A stretch of 47,794 nt of DNA from Hyphomicrobiales bacterium (GTDB taxonomy: Bacteria; Pseudomonadota; Alphaproteobacteria; Rhizobiales; Rhizobiaceae), in contig UBUL01000014.1 in the NCBI GenBank assembly GCA_900468625.1, positions 114,807 to 162,600 on the forward strand, read 5' to 3'. Positions 43,238 through 47,794 of the stretch are shown here, one piece after another; position 1 is the first letter of the stretch, and each line of letters starts with the position of its first letter. Made by a program: the position numbers and the translations under genes. Below the pieces are notes generated by a model. That model saw nothing but the letters and a program-made list of their open reading frames with translations, did not search any database and was not told the DNA's origin.

Positions 43238-45316
43238 ATGGCCCAGCTAGCTTTGAAGAACCATGAGCGAAACTCGCCAGACCATCGCATCGACTGGCGT
43301 CGGGTTGCCTATCTCGTCCACCTCTCCCGAGCCCTCGACGAGATGGAGGAAAAGCGCCTCGTTCCGGAAAAGAAGGTCCTCTATCAGTTTTCGGCGCGCG
43401 GCCACGACATGGCGCAAATCCTTCTCGGCACGCAGCTGACAGGCTTGCACGATGCAGCCTGCGGCTATTATCGCTCTCGGCCTCTGCTGCTCTCGCTCGA
43501 CGTCGATCCGGCCGATGCTCTCGGCTCGGCCATGGGCCGCGCCGGCGGCTATTCCGACGGGCGCGACATCGGTGTCGTCTTCAACTATCCGAACCGCTCC
43601 GGCGCCTCGGCCCTGCCCATGTGCGGCGGCGTGGGAGCCCAATATACGCCGACGGCCGGCTGGGCGCAGGCGATGAAATATTATGCCACCACATTGGGGC
43701 GCGAAGAGTATACGCGAGATATCGCCGTCGTCCTTGGAGGCGATGGCTCCGTCGCCTCGAACGGATTTTGGGCAGCGGTGACCGCCGCAACGACGCAAGC
43801 ATTGCCGATGCTCTTCTACATCGAGGATAACGGCTTCGGCATCTCCGTTCCCTCGACGGCGCAGACGCCCGGCGGCAATATCGCAGCCAATCTTGCAAGC
43901 TGGAGAAATCTTGCAATATTCGATGGCGACGGCAGCAGCCCCGCCGAGGCGGCAAATCTTGTGCACGACGCAGTCTCATTCGTCCGCCGTGAGCGCAAAC
44001 CCGCTCTCTTACGGCTGACGGTTCCGCGCCTCGAAGGCCACAGTTTTCAGGACACGCAGACCTATAAGAGCGAGGAAACCGTGAGGCGCGAATGGGCACG
44101 AGATCCCTTGCCGCGCCTCAAGGACTTCCTCGTCCCCGCCGTGATGACCATGGAGGAGTGGGACGCCTGCGAGAGCGAAGCACGAGAGGCGGCAGAAAGC
44201 GCGTGCGCGCGAGCCGAAGGCAGACCGGTTGCAGACCCATCCACCGTTACCCGCCATGTGTTCTTCGACGGCGACATGCAGGCGATGGGCGGCCAGCATC
44301 CCTCCGGATATGTGCCGCCGGCGGCAACGGACGAGCCCGAGATGTCGGGCCCCCGCATCAACATGGTCACGGCGATCCGCAGGACGCTCGAACATGAGAT
44401 GGCGATCAATGAACGCGTCGTCATGTTCGGCGAGGATATCGGTCCCAAGGGCGGGGTCCATGCCGTGACCCTCGGCCTGCAGGAAAAATTCGGCAATGAG
44501 CGCATTTTCGATACGTCATTGTCCGAAGAGGGAATTATCGGCCGCGCCGTCGGCATGGCGCTGGCGGGGCTCGTTCCTGTCCCTGAAATCCAGTTCCGGA
44601 AATATGCAGAGCCGGCGACCGAACAGCTGAACGATTGCGGCACTATTCGCTGGCGCACCAACAACCGGTTTGCGGCTCCCATCGTCGTGCGCATGCCCGG
44701 CGGCTTCTTCAAATGCGGCGATCCCTGGCACAGCCAGACCAATGAAGTAGCCTTCGTGCACCAGCCCGGCTGGAAGGTTGCCGTTCCCTCGAATGCCGAG
44801 GATGCCGTCGGCCTGCTGCGCACCTCATTGCGCGGCAACGACCCGGTCATCTTCTTCGAGCACAGGGCAATGCTCGATCATGCCTGGGCACGGCGCCCCT
44901 ATCCCGGCGACGATTTCGCGCTGCCATTCGGTAAGGCAAGACTAACGCGGACCGGTAGCGACATCACCATCGTCACCTGGGGCGCCATGGTGCACCGATG
45001 CGAGGAAGCGGCCGAAGGCTTTTCCGCCGATATCATCGATCTTCGCACGCTGATGCCTTGGGATCGGGAGGCCGTGCTCGCTTCGGTCGCCAAGACGCAT
45101 CGCTGCCTCATCGTCCACGAAGACCTCGAAGCAGCCGGTTTCGGCGCCGAGATTTCAGCCGTGATCGCAGACAAGGCCTTCACGGATCTCGACGCGCCGG
45201 TTTCACGGCTTACCATGCCAGATATTCCGAGCCCGCATAACCCGATCCTCCTCGATTGGGCCGTCCCCTCCACCGAACGGATCGCCAAGCGCATTGCTGA
45301 AATCCTGGAGTTCTAG
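43238..45316 (+). CDS. 2-oxoacid (branched-chain) dehydrogenase E1, alpha and beta fused
   Basis: A 692-aa thiamine-diphosphate enzyme. Residues about 1-340 correspond to E1 alpha (ThDP motif G168-D-G ... N198, seen as GDGSVASN and IEDNG) and about 370-692 to E1 beta (FGEDIGPKGGVHAVT, DTSLSEEGIIGRAVGMA, IVHEDLEAAGFGAEI). In most bacteria these are separate genes. It decarboxylates a 2-oxo acid and passes the acyl group to E2. ATG 43238 has GGAGGAGG just upstream. The E2 gene follows after 2 bp. Branched-chain oxo acids are the likely substrate from homology and the Lrp-type neighbour; aromatic oxo acids are possible. Confidence 0.92.
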   Translation: MAQLALKNHERNSPDHRIDWRRVAYLVHLSRALDEMEEKRLVPEKKVLYQFSARGHDMAQILLGTQLTGLHDAACGYYRSRPLLLSLDVDPADALGSAMGRAGGYSDGRDIGVVFNYPNRSGASALPMCGGVGAQYTPTAGWAQAMKYYATTLGREEYTRDIAVVLGGDGSVASNGFWAAVTAATTQALPMLFYIEDNGFGISVPSTAQTPGGNIAANLASWRNLAIFDGDGSSPAEAANLVHDAVSFVRRERKPALLRLTVPRLEGHSFQDTQTYKSEETVRREWARDPLPRLKDFLVPAVMTMEEWDACESEAREAAESACARAEGRPVADPSTVTRHVFFDGDMQAMGGQHPSGYVPPAATDEPEMSGPRINMVTAIRRTLEHEMAINERVVMFGEDIGPKGGVHAVTLGLQEKFGNERIFDTSLSEEGIIGRAVGMALAGLVPVPEIQFRKYAEPATEQLNDCGTIRWRTNNRFAAPIVVRMPGGFFKCGDPWHSQTNEVAFVHQPGWKVAVPSNAEDAVGLLRTSLRGNDPVIFFEHRAMLDHAWARRPYPGDDFALPFGKARLTRTGSDITIVTWGAMVHRCEEAAEGFSADIIDLRTLMPWDREAVLASVAKTHRCLIVHEDLEAAGFGAEISAVIADKAFTDLDAPVSRLTMPDIPSPHNPILLDWAVPSTERIAKRIAEILEF

Positions 45317-45318
45317 CG

Positions 45319-46530
45319 ATGACGAACACGATCGAAATTACAGCGCCGATCGAACAGGAAGGCACGAGAGCGGTTGTCCGCAACTGGCTGAAACAAATCG
45401 GGGACCACGTTCGGGAAGGCGATGCGCTTGTCGAACTGGAAACCGACAAGGTGACCCAGGAGATATCGGCACCTTGCGACGGCATCCTCAGCGAAATCGC
45501 CATGTCGGATGGCGATGACGCCGCACCTGGGGCGATCCTGGGGCGACTAAACGTCGAAGCGGGCCTTGCCATGGAAGCACCTGCCAGCCCCTTGCAGAGA
45601 GAGCCAGCCTCGACCGCGCCTGCCGCGGTTTCCAGCTATTATTCGCCCGCCGTCCGCAAGGCCGCCAAGGAATATGGGCTCGATCCGGCTAACCTGAAAG
45701 GCAGCGGCAGGGGTGGGCGTGTGACGCGGGCCGACATGGATCATGCCCTGGAGATGAGCAAATCACACCCATCCGCTCCCGCATCGCAGCGGGTGCCATC
45801 CACCGAGCCTTTGCCGGCACCGCCGGTTGAAGGCAGATCAAGGACGATACCCCATTCGGCCATGCGGCTTTCGGTCGCACGGCACATGGCCCAATCCTTA
45901 GCGACGGCACCTCAGGTCACGGCAGTCTTCGAGGCGGATTTCACCGCGATCATGCGCCACCGCGAAAGCCACAAGGACCGTATGAAGGCCGAAGGCATAA
46001 TCTTGTCCTACACGGCCTATTTCGTGGCTGCGTCCGTCGCAGCCATGAAGGCCGTACCGGAGGTCAACAGCCGGTGGCATGAAGACAGTCTCGAGATATT
46101 CGAGGACATCAATATTGGCATTGGGATCGCATTGGCCGACAAAGGTCTGGTCGCTCCGGTCATCCGTCAGGCGCAGACCCTCTCGCTTGAGCCGATCGCC
46201 GCCCGGCTGCAGGATCTGACGAACAGGGCGCGATCCAATGCCCTCAGGAACGAAGAGCTGAAGGGCGGGACATTCACGATCTCCAATCACGGGGTTTCCG
46301 GCTCGCTGCTTGCTTCACCCATCATCATAAACCAGCCGCAGTCGGCCATTCTCGGCATCGGCAAGCTTGAGAAGCGCGTCGTGGTGCGGGAGGTGGGTGG
46401 GGTCGATACGATCCAGATCCGCCCGATGGCCTATGTGTCGCTCACGATCGACCACCGCTCACTGGACGGCCACCAGACGAATGCCTGGTTGACCGAATTC
46501 CAGCGGGTTCTGGAGGAATGGCCTCAATGA
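45319..46530 (+). CDS. Dihydrolipoamide acyltransferase (E2) of the 2-oxoacid dehydrogenase
   Basis: A 403-aa E2 subunit with one lipoyl domain (lipoylated K44 in ELETDKVTQE), a Pro/Ala linker, an E3/E1-binding domain (SPAVRKAAKEYGLDPANLKGSGR, about 113-150) and the catalytic acyltransferase domain ending with H379 and D383 in HRSLDG. It transfers the acyl group from lipoamide to CoA. It starts 2 bp after the E1 gene, so translation is coupled. No dihydrolipoamide dehydrogenase (E3) gene follows inside the window. Confidence 0.95.
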   Translation: MTNTIEITAPIEQEGTRAVVRNWLKQIGDHVREGDALVELETDKVTQEISAPCDGILSEIAMSDGDDAAPGAILGRLNVEAGLAMEAPASPLQREPASTAPAAVSSYYSPAVRKAAKEYGLDPANLKGSGRGGRVTRADMDHALEMSKSHPSAPASQRVPSTEPLPAPPVEGRSRTIPHSAMRLSVARHMAQSLATAPQVTAVFEADFTAIMRHRESHKDRMKAEGIILSYTAYFVAASVAAMKAVPEVNSRWHEDSLEIFEDINIGIGIALADKGLVAPVIRQAQTLSLEPIAARLQDLTNRARSNALRNEELKGGTFTISNHGVSGSLLASPIIINQPQSAILGIGKLEKRVVVREVGGVDTIQIRPMAYVSLTIDHRSLDGHQTNAWLTEFQRVLEEWPQ

Positions 46531-46546
46531 GTGCAGGGAGGAGCAA

Positions 46547-47737
46547 ATGAGCAAGACAGCGTTTTTTGACAGCCTGGCTGAACAAAGGCCGGACCCTCTG
46601 CTGGAATTGATCGCCAAGTTCGCCGCCGATCCGCGATCTGGAAAGGTCGATCTCGGGGTTGGCGTTTATCGCGACGAAATGGGACGCACTCCGGTCATGA
46701 GAGTGGTCAAGGCGGCGGAGCACTATCTCTGGGAAACGCAAGAGTCCAAATCCTATATCGGCCCCGAGGGCGATCCCGCCTTCCTGCGGACGCTGGCGCT
46801 CGAAGTCTTCGGAGAGCATCATGGCGGCAGGCTGATTTCCGGAATTCAGACTCCGGGCGGCACCGGCGCCCTGCGCCTGGCTGCGGAGCTGCTTGCCCGC
46901 GACAAGCGGCGGAAGATCTGGATCGGCACGCCGACATGGGTCAATCATCAGGCGATCTTTGCCGCCGTCGGTCTTCAGATGGGAACCTATCGCTTCTTCG
47001 ACATCGGCAAGCAGATCGTCCTTGTCGACGAGATGCTGACGAGTTTGCAGAATGCCGCGCCCGGCGATGCGGTTCTTTTGCAAACAAGCTGCCATAATCC
47101 GACAGGCGCCGGACTTTCGCCGCAGACCTGGCAGGACATTGCCGCCGTCATCGCTGCCAAAGGATTGCTGCCGCTCTTTGACAACGCCTATCAGGGCCTC
47201 GGGCGCGGCCCCATTGAAGACGCGGCCGGAATGATGACGATCATCGAAGCGGTCGGTGAGGTCATGGTCGCCGTCTCTTGCTCCAAATCCTTCTCGCTCT
47301 ATCGGGAACGCACGGGCGCGGTCTACCTGCTCGGAGATATCCAGGCATCACTCGACAAAGGTATCGGCAATCTGGCAAGTCACGCCCGCGCGAGCTACTC
47401 CATGCCGCCGGCGCATGGGGCAGCCATTGTCGCGGCAATCCTCCAGGATCCGTCCCGTCGCCCGGCCTGGGTCGATGAACTCGGCGAAATGCGCATCCGC
47501 ATGGCCGAGATCCGCCGGGCTGCCGCCGAAGCCTTTGCCCGCTTCCGTCCCGAGCTTGCCGGTATCGGCTCCCAGGAGGGCATGTTTTCCGTTCTGCCGA
47601 TCTCTCCTGAAAATGTCCGGCAGCTCCAGGCCGAGCGTGGCATCTACATGCCGGACTCCGGAAGAATTAACGTCGCAGGCATGCGGATGGAGGACGTGGC
47701 ATCCGTGGCGGAACGCGTCGGCCCATACCTGACGTAA
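46547..47737 (+). CDS. Class I aromatic/aspartate-type aminotransferase
   Basis: A 396-aa fold-type I PLP enzyme of the aspartate/tyrosine aminotransferase (TyrB) class. The start reads FFDSLAEQRPDPLLELIAKF, the cofactor lysine is K247 in SCSKSFSLYRERTG, and SCHNPTGAGL carries the Asn that binds the PLP ring. It converts an amino acid to a 2-oxo acid. It follows the E2 gene by 16 bp, with AGGGAGGAG before the ATG, so the operon couples transamination to oxidative decarboxylation. The aromatic-type family suggests a broad specificity including aromatic or branched-chain substrates. Confidence 0.93.
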   Translation: MSKTAFFDSLAEQRPDPLLELIAKFAADPRSGKVDLGVGVYRDEMGRTPVMRVVKAAEHYLWETQESKSYIGPEGDPAFLRTLALEVFGEHHGGRLISGIQTPGGTGALRLAAELLARDKRRKIWIGTPTWVNHQAIFAAVGLQMGTYRFFDIGKQIVLVDEMLTSLQNAAPGDAVLLQTSCHNPTGAGLSPQTWQDIAAVIAAKGLLPLFDNAYQGLGRGPIEDAAGMMTIIEAVGEVMVAVSCSKSFSLYRERTGAVYLLGDIQASLDKGIGNLASHARASYSMPPAHGAAIVAAILQDPSRRPAWVDELGEMRIRMAEIRRAAAEAFARFRPELAGIGSQEGMFSVLPISPENVRQLQAERGIYMPDSGRINVAGMRMEDVASVAERVGPYLT

Positions 47738-47794
47738 ATATGCCTCAAGCGGTTGAAGGCCCCTCGAGCGGTTCAGTTTTTCACGGAATCTCTG

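Noticed and set aside
1..47794. tRNA genes, rRNA genes, CRISPR arrays or integrase-bounded island ends
   Set aside because: None was seen on reading both strands; the polysaccharide locus shows no attachment-site duplication or integrase, so an integrative island is not supported.

Overview
The window looks like part of a Rhizobiales chromosome or large replicon, of the Rhizobium/Agrobacterium type. The protein relationships (an ExoY-like sugar transferase, an ExoF-like export protein, EutB/EutC enzymes), the high GC with strong GC bias in third codon positions, and several GGAAC-N16-xxTT promoters of the alphaproteobacterial general-stress type all point that way. This was judged by reading alone; no database search was run. 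No rRNA, tRNA, CRISPR array or replication origin was seen.

Layout. (1) 1-1551: the end of a leftward operon with eutB and a left-truncated eutC (ectoine/hydroxyectoine catabolism type). (2) 1960-4098: a tail-specific periplasmic protease (Prc) followed by a hairpin. (3) 4262-5768: a vapBC toxin-antitoxin pair and a hypothetical membrane-anchored protein. (4) 6063-10563: a rightward, tightly coupled exporter operon made of a small ORF, a TolC/NodT-type outer-membrane lipoprotein, and a DevC-like permease, ATPase and HlyD-like adaptor. It converges on a PAS-GGDEF diguanylate cyclase. (5) 12107-15674: acetate kinase plus phosphoketolase. (6) 15764-19837: a cluster of small envelope and stress proteins (PEBP, DUF2934, single-TM proteins, BON, MgtC). 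Six promoters there share the architecture GGAAC, 16 bases, then a tetranucleotide ending in TT. I read this as an EcfG/RpoE2 regulon island.

(7) 20046-42250 is a large extracellular-polysaccharide locus. The parts present are an ExoY-type priming transferase, five further glycosyltransferase genes (one a GT4-GT2 fusion), a Wzy-type polymerase, a Wzx-type flippase, an ExoF/Wza-type export protein, a Wzz/Wzc-type protein with a degenerate kinase domain, two methyltransferases, a large HAD-fold protein, a UDP-galactopyranose-mutase-like flavoprotein and a Tat-exported GH16 glycanase. An IS630-type transposase gene with an Asp-to-Asn change in its catalytic triad sits inside the locus. The genes form several divergent and convergent blocks separated by AT-rich control regions. 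Together they have the parts of a Wzx/Wzy polysaccharide pathway, but the arrangement is not the succinoglycan (exo) cluster as I know it.

(8) 42411-47737: a broken LuxR-type remnant, then an Lrp/AsnC regulator divergent from an operon for a fused E1 alpha-beta 2-oxoacid dehydrogenase, its E2 acyltransferase and a class I aminotransferase. This looks like an amino-acid to acyl-CoA catabolic unit without its own E3.
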